A stretch of DNA of 64,000 nt from Candidatus Brocadia sp. (GCA_021646415.1 SOEU01000003.1:168747-232746), one strand, 5' to 3'. Positions 9,397 to 18,586 are shown, counted from the stretch's first letter. Notes: generated by a model not told the origin, from the letters alone. Numbers and translations: made by a program.

Positions 9397-10322
9397 CCTG
9401 CCGCTCCTATAATCCCCGCATCGTTGCCAAGCTGCGAAAACACAATTTTCGTATCTTTATATGATGCCTCGAAGGCCCCCCGCTGAGTGACCTGCCTTAT
9501 GGGATTCATCAATAATTCCCCGGAACCAATCATACCGCCTGCCAATACAATCATCTCCGGATTTAATACATGCATAATATTAATAAGGGCAATACCAAGG
9601 TAACGCCCCGTCTCTTCAATAATATCTAACGACACCCTGTCGCCCTGAAAAGCAGCATCGCTAATCATCTTTGCCGTAATTTCATCAGAAATTTGTAATG
9701 ACGAAGATTTACCGCTCTTTAATACCTCTTTAAAACGCCGTACCATACCCGTAGCCGATGCATACACCTCGACACATCCACGATTGCCACAATTGCATTG
9801 CGGTCCGTCCATCTGAATCACCATGTGACCGATCTCAGCTGCAACATTATTAGCACCCCTCCATAACTTATTATCGATAACAATACCACCCCCAATCCCT
9901 GTTCCCAGGGTAAGCATCACCATGGAATGAACTTCCTTCCCTGCCCCTACCCACTTCTCGCCCCATGCGGCTGCGTTGGCATCGTTTTCCAATATACAGG
10001 GCCTTGAAAACCGTTCTGCTACTATGCGTTTGATAGGAATATTTCGCCAGCGAGGCAGATTGGGGGAAAAGAGAATCGTTTCACCTTTTTTATCGACAAG
10101 GCCCGGCGATCCCAGCCCAACACCTATCATATCAGATTCTTTTCTGTGAGCGCTCTGTATGATTTCAGTTATCAGCGAAAGGATTTGACTGGATATAGTC
10201 TCTGAATCGGCATGAGAATTGGTTTTTATGGAAAGGCGATGGAGAATTTTCCCATCCGTATCTACGATACCTGCCTTTAGGTTTGTACCTCCCAGATCTA
10301 TCCCGATTATATAGTTACCCAA
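9363..10322 (-). CDS. ROK-family sugar kinase (glucokinase-like)
   Basis: A 319-residue ASKHA-fold kinase. The N-terminal phosphate loop is [16 protein letters not shown], the sugar-binding and catalytic region is [17 protein letters not shown], and the ROK zinc motif reads [14 protein letters not shown], with adenosine-side GGGIVID and AGGMIGSG. Glucokinases of this type phosphorylate glucose at C6, but ROK kinases also act on other hexoses, so the sugar is not fixed by sequence. The final 34 bases overlap lepA. The upstream 336 bases contain no gene, so the promoter of the kinase-lepA-lepB run should lie there. Confidence 0.85.
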   Translation of the reverse strand: MGNYIIGIDLGGTNLKAGIVDTDGKILHRLSIKTNSHADSETISSQILSLITEIIQSAHRKESDMIGVGLGSPGLVDKKGETILFSPNLPRWRNIPIKRIVAERFSRPCILENDANAAAWGEKWVGAGKEVHSMVMLTLGTGIGGGIVIDNKLWRGANNVAAEIGHMVIQMDGPQCNCGNRGCVEVYASATGMVRRFKEVLKSGKSSSLQISDEITAKMISDAAFQGDRVSLDIIEETGRYLGIALINIMHVLNPEMIVLAGGMIGSGELLMNPIRQVTQRGAFEASYKDTKIVFSQLGNDAGIIGAAGCLLTELEISV

Positions 10323-10658
10323 ATCTTATGAATCCTTGTTTCAGAGAAGAGCACGGTATGTATCCAGATAAAATCAGCAATACACAACAGTTAATCCTGT
10401 CAAAAATATTTGCCCCCAAACAAAGGCTACAATTCATTTACATAAACTCAAAATATTAACAAAAGTCTTATGCTAAGTCAACTTATATGCATAATATGCC
10501 AGGACTACGTCAAAGATAAACGTAAATATTTATTGTTAGGATGAAAAAAATTTTACTGATTTTTAAACATTGTTTCTCATACAAACAATATAAGTTAAGA
10601 ATAAGAAAAGAGAAAAGGCAAAAACCTGCTAGAGAAAGACTTCACGTTCAACTTCTTT
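10323..10658. other. AT-rich intergenic region
   Basis: This stretch of 336 bases carries no supported gene on either strand. It should contain the promoter for the ROK kinase gene on the minus strand. A TTGACA on that strand near 10400 has no good -10 box at the right distance, so I do not call a promoter. Confidence 0.4.
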
Positions 10659-10838
10659 TTAGTTGTTATTCCCTCTTTTCTCCTTTAAAAAGGCATCCAT
10701 ATCGGCCTTGATACGGGGTTCATCAACCTCTTTGGCCTTATTGTAGCAGAGGATGCAGATGTCTCCTTTCGTGGTAGTCATCTTTTTCCATTCGTCTTTT
10801 TCTCCGAGATAGAGACCACACTTCCAGCAATTAGCCAT
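10659..10838 (-). CDS. Small zinc-ribbon protein (59 residues)
   Basis: A short open frame reading MANCWKCGLYLGEKDEW, then CILCYNKAKEV and a helical tail ADMDAFLKEKRGNN. The two CxxC pairs (CWKC and CILC, about 22 residues apart) should bind one zinc ion. A GGAGA sits about eight bases before the ATG, so translation is plausible. An upstream frame on the same strand reads NMADILAGFYEFSPDGILYN and ends at 10831 inside this start. It has only a GTG at 10926 as a possible start and may be a coupled small gene or a remnant. I do not recognise a named family; DNA or protein binding would be guesswork. Confidence 0.6.
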   Translation of the reverse strand: MANCWKCGLYLGEKDEWKKMTTTKGDICILCYNKAKEVDEPRIKADMDAFLKEKRGNNN

Positions 10839-11158
10839 AGTAAATTCTCCTCATAATTTCATTGTATAGAATTCCATCAGGTGAAAACTCGTAGAAACCC
10901 GCCAAGATATCCGCCATATTGCGCACCTCATCAACACATTCATGAAGAGCTCTAACTTACGTATACTTGTTACCTCCCACCAATAACACCTTTTGCCATT
11001 TATTCCACTTTTGCAAAATTGTAATATACCACAAGAGATACTATCAATTATCCAAAAAAAAGGAACACAAATATACACGAGAGAACTTTTTTTCGCAGAA
11101 CTTTATGAAATACCTTCAAACTGTTGAAATTTCGGCTTTGAGGGAGGACAATAAACAT

Positions 11159-11187
11159 TTGACATTAATTATTGACGGGGTTATACT
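11159..11187 (+). promoter_or_regulatory. Sigma70-type promoter for the mgtC-like gene
   Basis: TTGACA (11159-11164) and TATACT (11182-11187) are separated by 17 bases. Transcription would start near 11194, giving a leader of about 70 bases before the ATG at 11265. Confidence 0.7.
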
Positions 11188-11264
11188 TTTTGATAACACC
11201 TAAATCATTTATTTAAAATGATTTATATATCGAAAACATTTTTTTACGGAATTAAGGAGCAGAT

Positions 11265-11966
11265 ATGTTTTGCCTTCAGAGTATTCTAGAAACCTTCGAT
11301 AACTCTATCGGAAAACTTCTCATAGCAGCCGTTTTAGGCGGAATTATCGGGTGGGAGAGAGAAAGGCGGGGACGACCGGCCGGATTGCGGACTCATATCC
11401 TGGTATGCGTGGGTGTAACCCTGATGATGGTTGTATCTGAGCATATCTTCCACAAATATAAAACTTTTGCCGCTGACTCCATCATAAGGGTCGATCCTGC
11501 AAGGATTGCCGCTCAGGTGGTAACCGGGATCGGTTTCCTGGGTGCAGGCACAATTATGAGATTTAAAACAACGGTGAGGGGGTTAACGACTGCGGCATCC
11601 TTATGGGTCGTGGCGGGTATCGGTTTGGCAATAGGAAGCAGCTGTTATACCCCTGCGATACTTACGACAGTTATCACCCTTTTTGCACTATTATTAGTGC
11701 CTCTCTTTGAGCGCGATATCAAGCGTGATACCTATAAAACACTGAAGATATGTGCCTCCGGTTCGGAACCCAATTTTACGTCTATTCTGGAAATATTAAA
11801 AAGAAACTCCATGGAACTACAGCATTACGAGTTTGAACGGGATCTTGTGAAAAACGAAGTCCAGTACAACATCAATGTGAGGTTTAAAGACGAGTCTGCA
11901 GTCTCAAAAGTCTGCGATGAGGTTACCGGGTCAATCAAGGAGATTCGTAAACTTGGCTGGGAGTAA
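11265..11966 (+). CDS. MgtC/SapB-family membrane protein
   Basis: A 233-residue protein. The N-terminal half holds about four to five membrane spans with the family signature GGIIGWERERRGRPAGLRTH, then GIGFLGAGTIMR and VRGLTTAASLWVVAGIGLAIG. These are the strongest MgtC/SapB motifs. The C-terminal domain of about 80 residues is soluble and looks ACT-like (YNINVRFKDESAVSKVCDEV), as in longer MgtC homologues. In pathogens MgtC supports growth at low magnesium and restrains the F1Fo ATPase; in free-living bacteria the role is unclear. A clear AAGGAG precedes the ATG by six bases, and a strong promoter lies 80-100 bases upstream. Confidence 0.88.
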   Translation: MFCLQSILETFDNSIGKLLIAAVLGGIIGWERERRGRPAGLRTHILVCVGVTLMMVVSEHIFHKYKTFAADSIIRVDPARIAAQVVTGIGFLGAGTIMRFKTTVRGLTTAASLWVVAGIGLAIGSSCYTPAILTTVITLFALLLVPLFERDIKRDTYKTLKICASGSEPNFTSILEILKRNSMELQHYEFERDLVKNEVQYNINVRFKDESAVSKVCDEVTGSIKEIRKLGWE

Positions 11967-12003
11967 GTGTTTTTGATTATCTAAATATCTATCAAATAAA
12001 CAT

Positions 12004-12032
12004 TTGACAATATATAGCCCATTTGATATATT
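12004..12032 (+). promoter_or_regulatory. Sigma70-type promoter for the TPR gene
   Basis: TTGACA (12004-12009) and TATATT (12027-12032) with a 17-base spacer. The first start codon with a good ribosome site is at 12268, so the leader would be about 230 bases. The leader contains the short dispersed repeat around CCTTCGGCAAGCTCAGGATG but no riboswitch I recognise. Confidence 0.65.
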
Positions 12033-12267
12033 CCCCCATAAAAGTATGGCTTAGCCTGTCCTGCCTCAAGTTAGGCATGAACAAACAAGTTTGGCGTTCG
12101 GCTGATCCTTCGGCAAGCTCAGGATGAACGAGATTATTTCATCCGTACATGATAATAAGCGTGTCGAACTATCATGACAAAGTCCATGCTACCGTTTCCT
12201 GAAAGATAAAATAAGTCCGTTATAGAAAATTCATGTATCGATAAAAGTTTTCATGGGAGACCCGATA

Positions 12268-13524
12268 ATGGTAACGAATCTAGTATCGCCATTCAAAACA
12301 CTAACGTTAATGGCAGTATTAGTTTCTGGAGGTATATACGGATGTTCCAAGGTCGATATGCCTGATGAGGTCATCACTGCATATCAAAAGGCCATTCGCA
12401 TAAATCCCACTTTGGCGGCGGCACACTATGACCTGGGGATGGCATATAATAACCGGACGATGGTTGACGAAGCTATCGCGGAACTAAAAAAGGCTACAGA
12501 GATTGATCCGGATTATAAGGATGCACTTTTTCAGCTTGGTTTACTTTACATGGAAAAAGGTCTTTGGGAAGATGCTCTGACTGCACTTAAATCTGTGATA
12601 CGATTAGATCCCAACCATGAGTTGGCACATAGTAAGCTGGCTGACGTTTATAAATCCAGACAGATGTTTGACGATGCCATGCACGAATATAAAAAAGTAA
12701 TGGAGATCAATCCCAAAGACGGCGTATCTCAGTATAATCTGGGAGTAGTTTACGCTGAGAAAAATGAGACAGATAAGGCAATTCAGGCATTCGGGAAGGC
12801 CATCGAAATCAATCCAAATTATACAGATGCCCATTTTGGTTTAGGCAAGATATACCTGAATAAGAACCGGCTGGATGAGGCGGAAACTGAATTCAAAAAA
12901 GTTACTGATATCAATCCGCACCATGCCCAGGCGCATTACCATCTCGGTTTAACCTACTACGCTAAAGGCGAAAATGTCAAGGCTGCGGATGCTTACAGGA
13001 GATCAATAGAAATTGATCCCAAAAACCCAAAGGTACATTATAGCCTGGGTATCGTTTATGCTGATGAAAGGTTATTCGAAGAGGCGATTGAAGAATTTAG
13101 CACCGTCGTGAAGCTCGACCCGCGTGACGCAAACGCACATTACAGACTTGGTAAGGCCTACGCTGACAAGCGGGTGCTTGCTAATGCCATTACCACCGTT
13201 CGCAAGGCAGCAGCTGCCCATTACAACATACAGAATCCTTATTCGGACAAAAGGGCACTTGACGAAGCAATTGCATCATTACAAAAGGCTATTGAGGTAA
13301 ATCCTTACAATCCGTCTGTATACTTTGACCTTGGGAGCTCATATTCAGAAAGCAGAATTTTGGATGAGGCGGCAATTGCACTTGAAGAGACCATCCGAAT
13401 TGATCCCAATTTTGCAAAGGCGCATTACGGTCTAAGTATCATTTATGACCGAAAGGGTATGAAAGAAGAGGCGCAACGGGAGTATCAGGCATACATGAAA
13501 TTAACGTGCGAAAGCAAGAAATAA
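12268..13524 (+). CDS. TPR-repeat lipoprotein-like protein
   Basis: 418 residues from the ATG at 12268, chosen because GGGAGA lies eight bases upstream; an ATG at 12253 overlaps that site. The N-terminus MVTNLVSPFKTLTLMAVLVS is hydrophobic and leads to GGIYGC, a possible but imperfect lipobox. About eleven tetratricopeptide units of 34 residues follow, each with the pattern AHYxLGxxYxxxxxxDEAIxxFxKAxEIxP. One unit near residue 320 is shortened (ANAITTVRKAAAAHYNIQNP), suggesting an internal deletion between repeats. TPR scaffolds bind partner proteins; the site would be periplasmic or membrane-attached. No partner can be named. It lies 125 bases ahead of the GIY-YIG gene on the same strand. 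Confidence 0.8.
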   Translation: MVTNLVSPFKTLTLMAVLVSGGIYGCSKVDMPDEVITAYQKAIRINPTLAAAHYDLGMAYNNRTMVDEAIAELKKATEIDPDYKDALFQLGLLYMEKGLWEDALTALKSVIRLDPNHELAHSKLADVYKSRQMFDDAMHEYKKVMEINPKDGVSQYNLGVVYAEKNETDKAIQAFGKAIEINPNYTDAHFGLGKIYLNKNRLDEAETEFKKVTDINPHHAQAHYHLGLTYYAKGENVKAADAYRRSIEIDPKNPKVHYSLGIVYADERLFEEAIEEFSTVVKLDPRDANAHYRLGKAYADKRVLANAITTVRKAAAAHYNIQNPYSDKRALDEAIASLQKAIEVNPYNPSVYFDLGSSYSESRILDEAAIALEETIRIDPNFAKAHYGLSIIYDRKGMKEEAQREYQAYMKLTCESKK

Positions 13525-13649
13525 ATTTTTCCCGGGATAGTAGCCGGCGGCTTTCATTTCCTGCAGAATAGAACAAAATACGCCATTCCATGAAAGAGGA
13601 GTTTTTGCCCTCTTTTTTTATTTCAGGATCGTCAGGATTTCCCGGCACT

Positions 13650-15257
13650 ATGCGTGATAAGATCTATACCTATCTGAAGTCTCAGAAAACAGGTGCTACC
13701 AGCGGGGAACTGGTGGAACAGGTGTTGAAGATTAAAGGCGCCCCACCCAATATCAGTGAGACACTTATACGGACTGCTACAGCCGGGGACCGCAGGTTTG
13801 TTGTAGACGAAAATCATCTCTGGAAGATTATTGAAAGAGGGGGTACACCCCTTTCAGAGATAAGGTTTGTTTTCCTGAGCCTTCTGACATCAGATACCGT
13901 TGAAAGACCAAAAACAATCATCGAAATAAGTGCACAAAAACCAGGAAATGATAAAACAACAGACCGTCTCCATCTCTTCATAAAACCGGCATCACCAGCC
14001 CCATCGACTCTTTGCTTACCAGCAGATTTGACACAGGAAATGAAAGAAGGCGTTCCTGCAGAAAAGGCGATGTGCTCTCTCATTGATTTCTGCGGAGAAA
14101 GTGTTTTGGTTGGTTATGATATTCAGTCATCCATTCACCAGATCAATACAATATCGAATACATTGGATAAACCAATGGAAAACTCATACTTGTGCTTAAA
14201 GTCTTTAACAAAGAGACTTATTCCAGACCTTCATCCGAAATCGCTGAATGATGTAGCCACCTTTTTTCAACTTCCCGTAATGGATATCCGGCGTACCGAA
14301 AAAGAGATTGGTACTATTGCCGATATCTTTTCCCGGTACACGGAACTCTTAAAAGAAAGGGGATTGAACACGGTAGAAGATGTCCTGGAATTCCAGCATC
14401 CCGATATCGAATATGTTGATTTTAGTAAATATGCCTTTGATAAGGGCTTTCTGTGGGCCATTCCTCAGAAGCCGGGCATCTATACGATGAAGGATAAACA
14501 GGGAAAGATAATTTACGTGGGCAAGGCAAAGAATCTGAGGACGCGGGTGAGTTCCTATTTCTGGAATACGTCAGACAGATTGCAAAAGATAACCGATTTG
14601 TTGCGTAACATTTACAGCATTGAATATGAGACAACCGGCTCTGAACTTTCAGCAATGCTTCTGGAATACAGATTGATAAAACAACACCAGCCAAGATTGA
14701 ACCAACAGCTCGAAGTGCATGAAAGGGCAGCCAGGTATGGAAACCTGAAAAATCTCATATTGATATTACCCTTTTCGCTGGAGGAAAGTTTGGAGTTGTT
14801 TTTCGTGAAAGATGGTCTGCCATTAGAACGGTACGAAGTTTTAAAAGATGCCGTGAACTTTTCGGGGGTTGAAAAAATCTTAGATAAGATGTATTATGAA
14901 ACCGCAGGAACAAGCGCCTCACATGCAAAGGATAACGGAAATTTCCCCACCCCTTCCTCCCATCCCATAAGAAGAGAAAAAACGAAAGGAATAGCAATTT
15001 CCCCCTCCATGGATAGGAGGGGGAATGGGGAGGAAGAAAAGGTATTTTCCGATGAAAATATTCAAAATGATAATACCCTTACTGAAATTGAAACGGGAGA
15101 AATAGACATCGTGCTGAGTTGGTTAGAAACAAAGAAGGATCACGTAAATTATGTCAACATGGATACCGTTTGTACCAAAGAGGCATGCCTGAAACTGGTG
15201 AAGGATTATATTCGAGACGAAGAAACGCCTCATCAGAAACATTTCCGGTTAAAGTGA
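13650..15257 (+). CDS. GIY-YIG nuclease fused to a degenerate DnaQ-like exonuclease domain
   Basis: I place the start at 13650 (MRDKIYTYLKSQKTGATSGE, a winged-helix-like opening); an ATG at 13590 would add 20 residues. Residues about 70-260 align in layout with DEDDh exonucleases (FVFLSLLTSDT, VLVGYDIQSS, then a segment ending in KEIGTIADIFSRYTELL). The DxE motif and the acidic metal ligands are missing, so this part is probably inactive. From about residue 285 a clear GIY-YIG domain follows: KPGIYTMKDKQGKIIYVGKA, then Arg in KNLRTRVSSYF and the Glu of LLEYRLIKQHQPRLN. Such fusions resemble the Cho/UvrC-N architecture used in DNA repair. The C-terminal third contains a palindromic DNA insert read in frame. 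Confidence 0.75.
   Translation: MRDKIYTYLKSQKTGATSGELVEQVLKIKGAPPNISETLIRTATAGDRRFVVDENHLWKIIERGGTPLSEIRFVFLSLLTSDTVERPKTIIEISAQKPGNDKTTDRLHLFIKPASPAPSTLCLPADLTQEMKEGVPAEKAMCSLIDFCGESVLVGYDIQSSIHQINTISNTLDKPMENSYLCLKSLTKRLIPDLHPKSLNDVATFFQLPVMDIRRTEKEIGTIADIFSRYTELLKERGLNTVEDVLEFQHPDIEYVDFSKYAFDKGFLWAIPQKPGIYTMKDKQGKIIYVGKAKNLRTRVSSYFWNTSDRLQKITDLLRNIYSIEYETTGSELSAMLLEYRLIKQHQPRLNQQLEVHERAARYGNLKNLILILPFSLEESLELFFVKDGLPLERYEVLKDAVNFSGVEKILDKMYYETAGTSASHAKDNGNFPTPSSHPIRREKTKGIAISPSMDRRGNGEEEKVFSDENIQNDNTLTEIETGEIDIVLSWLETKKDHVNYVNMDTVCTKEACLKLVKDYIRDEETPHQKHFRLK
14943..15036. repeat. Palindromic element inserted in frame inside the GIY-YIG gene
   Basis: TTCCCCACCCCTTCCTCCCATCC on the left pairs imperfectly with GGATAGGAGGGGGAATGGGG on the right about 50 bases later. 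The encoded stretch (TPSSHPIRREKTKGIAISPS) is low-complexity and unlike its surroundings. It looks like a short mobile repeat that landed in frame without stopping translation. Confidence 0.55.
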
Positions 15258-15267
15258 TGATTATACG

Positions 15268-16232
15268 AATCAAAAACGAAGCATCGCCTTAAAAGGATTA
15301 CGCATAAGCGGTAATTCACCAATTCGTGAAGGGCAAATTCTTACTGGTGCGCTGTTTAACGAACCCATTGCCATTCTCATGGTCGTTGGTTCGCATTGAT
15401 TGGTGGTCTGCGGCTGCATTCAAGTGCAAGGTACGTGACCAATGGATGGATGGCCTTCTTTTCTCCAGTACAAACGTCTGTCTTTTCTTGCCAATAACAG
15501 CCGTTTCCTGATCTTACCCGATATCCGCATACCAAACCTTGCATCTCATGTCCTTGCTCTGAATCTCAAACGGTTATCCTGCGATTGGCAAACCTTCTAC
15601 GGTCATCCCATTTATCTTGCAGAAACGTTTGTTGGCCCGCAGTACTTCAAACGATTATCACAAATCCCTGACCCACGCACGCCACGAGGCAAGCGGCACA
15701 AAAAGCTTTCTGTACTAACAGTTGCCATTTGCGCACTTCTGTGTTCTGCCTCGAACTATGCTGCAATTGCACAGTGGGCAAAGTCTTGTACGCAAAACAT
15801 GCTCAAACGGCTGGGCTGCCGGTTCAATAGAAAGACCGGGCCGATACGAACCTCCCAGCGAACCCACCATCAGGCGGTCTTACAGGAAGTCAGCGCCGAA
15901 GCCGTTGATACCGCCGTGTACGGTTGGCTACAATCTCTTTCAGGGAAAGACCCCTATGCGGCGCCCACCAGCAAGACGGCCATAAAGTCCACCTCCTCTC
16001 TGCATTTCTCCAGCAAAAAGATGTGGTTATTGCCCAATGCGCCGTTGACCGCAAAACCAACGAAATCCAAGCCCTTCGCACCCTCCCTGACCCGTTAGAT
16101 ATCAAAGACCGTGCGGTGACCCTCGATGCCCTACATACCCAGAAAGATACTGCACGGTATATCGTTGAAGAAAAAATGGCTGATTACCTTTTTGTCGTAA
16201 AAAAATCAATCTACCCTCAAACAGAACAATGA
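15268..16232 (+). pseudogene. Decayed DUF4338 (DruA-like)/ISAs1 transposase
   Basis: Fragments of one protein lie in at least three frames. Near 15330 the frame reads LTGALFNEPIAI. From 15442 it reads RLSFLANNSRFLILP and IPNLASHVLALNLKRLSCDW, typical of DUF4338. After a jump comes the ISAs1 N-terminal signature LSQIPDPRTPRGKRHKKLSV. The ISAs1 C-terminal part is in another frame (KTNEIQALRTLPDPLDIKD, then ALHTQKDTARYIVEEKMADY and LFVVKK), cut off where the Nudix gene ends. DUF4338 occurs both in the Druantia defence protein DruA and fused to transposases; the ISAs1 half marks this as an insertion sequence remnant. It cannot encode a functional protein. Confidence 0.8.
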
Positions 16233-16624
16233 GTCTTGAGAAATTCCCTGTATAACTGTATCACCGGCACGTCTGCTTCTGCCCAGTCGAGGGTATGAAG
16301 TTCCTGGGGATTTAACCATGCAAATGCGGCATGTTCATGAAGCGTGATTTCTCCGGCAATAATGGTACAGATGAACGGATGGAGTGTGACTGAAAATGTC
16401 TGGTAGCTGTGCGTTACAGGGGGAAGGGGATGGCCTATGGCAGCTTCTATGCCCAATTCTTCCTGCAATTCGCGCCGGAGACATTCTGTAAGGCTTTCCC
16501 CGTTCTTAATCTTGCCGCCAGGAAATTCCCATTTTAGCGGCAAACTCATATATCTGCTCCGCTGTGCAGAAAGAACTTTCCGTTCCTTCTCAATAATTGC
16601 ACAAGCGACGTGAATATGTTTCAT
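16217..16624 (-). CDS. Nudix hydrolase, MutT-like
   Basis: This 135-residue protein carries the full Nudix box, GGKIKNGESLTECLRRELQE followed by ELGI, with the metal-binding REXXEE core. The opening HVACAIIEKERKVLSAQRSR and the WEFPGG segment before the box are typical of MutT enzymes, which hydrolyse 8-oxo-dGTP to prevent A:T to C:G transversions. The C-terminal WLNPQEL-HTLDWAEADVPV also fits MutT. Related Nudix enzymes act on other nucleotides, so the substrate is inferred. Its 3' end overlaps the truncated transposase remnant by 16 bases, suggesting the insertion sequence was cut by a deletion up to this gene. Confidence 0.85.
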   Translation of the reverse strand: MKHIHVACAIIEKERKVLSAQRSRYMSLPLKWEFPGGKIKNGESLTECLRRELQEELGIEAAIGHPLPPVTHSYQTFSVTLHPFICTIIAGEITLHEHAAFAWLNPQELHTLDWAEADVPVIQLYREFLKTHCSV

Positions 16625-16723
16625 GAAAGAATACGTACCCGGTTATTGAGGGGAATGAAAAAGGCAATAAACAAATGTATGCTCAATTGCCATGAGCATA
16701 CTTGCATATTTCCTTAGTCAAAA

Positions 16724-17365
16724 TCATTTTAACTCAAACACTACGGTGACAGGGGCGTCTGCCTTAATCCCGACCTGCTGATCAGGTGCCTTGAACCGTT
16801 CATTCCACACCTTCAGAATGTACTCCCCTTCGGGCACATTCGTGATGGAAAATTTCCCTTCCTTATCGACCCTTGCAAAGTACGGATTTTGGAGGACAAG
16901 GACGTAGGCCAGCATATCGACGTGCACATTACACCGGATGGAGGCAACCCCTAATTTGTTAAACGTGAACGGCCTTATTTCGCCCTTAAGCCATGTTCCC
17001 AAATTAAAATTATCTGCCACTGCATCAGGAGAATAGACATTGTGCTGAACCAGATCGCTGTTAAGAAAATCGACGGTAGTCCCTTTTAGCAGGGGAAGCA
17101 CATGGGGAATAAAGGTCATGTTTTTTTGATCTATGACGGCATGTTCCTGCGGGGGCTCAAAAACATCTGGTACATGCTCGATATAGACAATGGTATCCCT
17201 GAGATACTTGGCCTTTTTGGCCTTAACGGTACCATTGATGATACCCTGGCCTTTTTCTCCGGCAAATGCATGAAAAGTGGAATTTACTGTGAGAAAGGAT
17301 ACCGCTGCAAAAAAGACGGTGAGTGCCTTCGTATAAACCCATTTATTTTTCATCAGCATAGACAT
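16724..17365 (-). CDS. Secreted cupredoxin-like protein
   Basis: 213 residues from the ATG at 17365, which has GAGGAG six bases upstream. A signal peptide (about residues 13-36, ending FHAFAG) directs export. The core contains GTTVDFLNSDLVQHNVYSPD and RCNVHVDMLAYVL, giving the type I copper set His, Cys, His, Met in cupredoxin order. A C-terminal carboxypeptidase-regulatory-like strand set follows (GKFSITNVPEGEYILKVWNE). It is a clear paralogue of the protein encoded at 59489-60217 beside nxrA. A role as a periplasmic or anammoxosomal electron carrier is inference. It sits downstream of the RMD1-like gene on the same strand, with a 24-base gap. Confidence 0.75.
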   Translation of the reverse strand: MSMLMKNKWVYTKALTVFFAAVSFLTVNSTFHAFAGEKGQGIINGTVKAKKAKYLRDTIVYIEHVPDVFEPPQEHAVIDQKNMTFIPHVLPLLKGTTVDFLNSDLVQHNVYSPDAVADNFNLGTWLKGEIRPFTFNKLGVASIRCNVHVDMLAYVLVLQNPYFARVDKEGKFSITNVPEGEYILKVWNERFKAPDQQVGIKADAPVTVVFELK

Positions 17366-17389
17366 CAAAATCTCCTCTTTATAAAAACA

Positions 17390-18433
17390 TCATGGTTTCT
17401 TCTGTAACAACTCCAAAAGGAACAATAAGAAATATCCGACTAATAAAACGAACCACCCAAAGGTCATGATAAAATCCATTGTGGTAGAAAGGGATATGGA
17501 AAAATTCTCAGCGATCATACTGTAAATATCTTCCAGTGTGTCAAGTGTCTTGTTAATATTTATCTTCCATGCCTCCAGGTGGAGTTTTTTTGCTATCAGG
17601 TTAAACAACCGGGCAGAATACCAGTCTCCAATGAGTTTAATATGGCGTTCGGTGGCTGCAAATTCCTGGATGGATTCTGTGCGAATCTGTATAATTTCAC
17701 GCAAGGAATGCCTGATTTTGCGGGAATTGAGCCACGGTATTTTCTTTATTGTGGCCTTTTGTAACAGGTGTGCAGCCTTCTCTAATCGTTCCTCTATCTC
17801 ATACTCCAAAAGCCTCAATTTCAATAACTGGAGATTGGCAATCTCCAAAAGTTCGATATTGCTGGCAAAATCACCGCGAGGATCGAATACAAATGCCCCA
17901 TCCCATTCCACAATCGTTATATCGTCCTTTGAATATTTAATATTAAATTTGAGGGTCGCATTAATCTCTTCTTCGTCTAAAGGTATGCGTTCAGTTTTCA
18001 GGAGTCCTGTAATACTATCCTTATGTTTCGAAATAATGTCTTCCGGGTCCCCCTGGTAATCAGACACACAGTACACGCTGTACTCTTCATCAAAATAAGG
18101 ATCACAATGATATTCCCACAGGATAGCCCTGCATTCAACAATGAGACTTCGTTTGATATCAAATACATGTTCACCTAAGATATCCTCCAGATCAACAGAT
18201 GCCTCCACGATGACAATTCCTGGAGGACAGAACTTAACCAATAAATCGACCTCTCTGGATTCAACAATTCTTTTTTCAACCTTGGCCACCATCTGCGTTG
18301 GAATCACATCGGGATATGAAGGAGAACTCTTGGCCTTTTTGATATCGACAATTTCTACGGTATCGACATTGATCTCCGTAATCCCCACAAGAAATGAGAC
18401 CAGGGTGCCTTTGACCTCTGGATTGGCAACCAT
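17390..18433 (-). CDS. RMD1/YagE (DUF155) family membrane protein
   Basis: A 347-residue protein with the DUF155 pattern: a long mixed N-terminal domain, IVEWDGAFVFDPRGDF in the middle, then helices such as LLEIANLQLLKLRLLEYEIE, and near the end LEDIYSMIAENFSISLSTTMDF. It closes with one hydrophobic segment (TFGWFVLLVGYFLLFLLELL) that should anchor it in a membrane. In yeast, relatives (Rmd1, Rmd8, Mrx10) are tied to mitochondrial translation or sporulation. No bacterial function is established. The start codon is close to a GGAUU-type ribosome site. Its downstream neighbour encodes the secreted cupredoxin. Confidence 0.75.
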   Translation of the reverse strand: MVANPEVKGTLVSFLVGITEINVDTVEIVDIKKAKSSPSYPDVIPTQMVAKVEKRIVESREVDLLVKFCPPGIVIVEASVDLEDILGEHVFDIKRSLIVECRAILWEYHCDPYFDEEYSVYCVSDYQGDPEDIISKHKDSITGLLKTERIPLDEEEINATLKFNIKYSKDDITIVEWDGAFVFDPRGDFASNIELLEIANLQLLKLRLLEYEIEERLEKAAHLLQKATIKKIPWLNSRKIRHSLREIIQIRTESIQEFAATERHIKLIGDWYSARLFNLIAKKLHLEAWKININKTLDTLEDIYSMIAENFSISLSTTMDFIMTFGWFVLLVGYFLLFLLELLQKKP

Positions 18434-18500
18434 AGGCTAATCCTCAATGAATCGGTAATAATTCACTATGGATAAACTGGAATTCAGCTGAGTTAAAGAT

Positions 18501-18558
18501 GTAAGTTACAAGTTGTCAGTTAAAAGCTATCGCTTTGAATCGCAAACTTGTAACTTAC
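18501..18558. repeat. Inverted repeat between mat and the DUF155 gene
   Basis: GTAAGTTACAAGTT and AACTTGTAACTTAC are exact reverse complements, 14 bases each, separated by about 30 bases. The pair could form a hairpin just after the mat stop codon on the minus strand. No run of T follows, so termination is uncertain. Confidence 0.55.
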
Positions 18559-18586
18559 AACTTTCACTTTCTCAGCCAATCTCACA

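Noticed and set aside
12035..12267. Riboswitch in the long leader of the TPR gene
   Set aside because: The leader is mostly a dispersed repeat with no recognised conserved core.
15442..16098. Druantia-type defence gene
   Set aside because: The DUF4338 piece is short, in a broken frame and fused to ISAs1 transposase text; no other Druantia genes are near.
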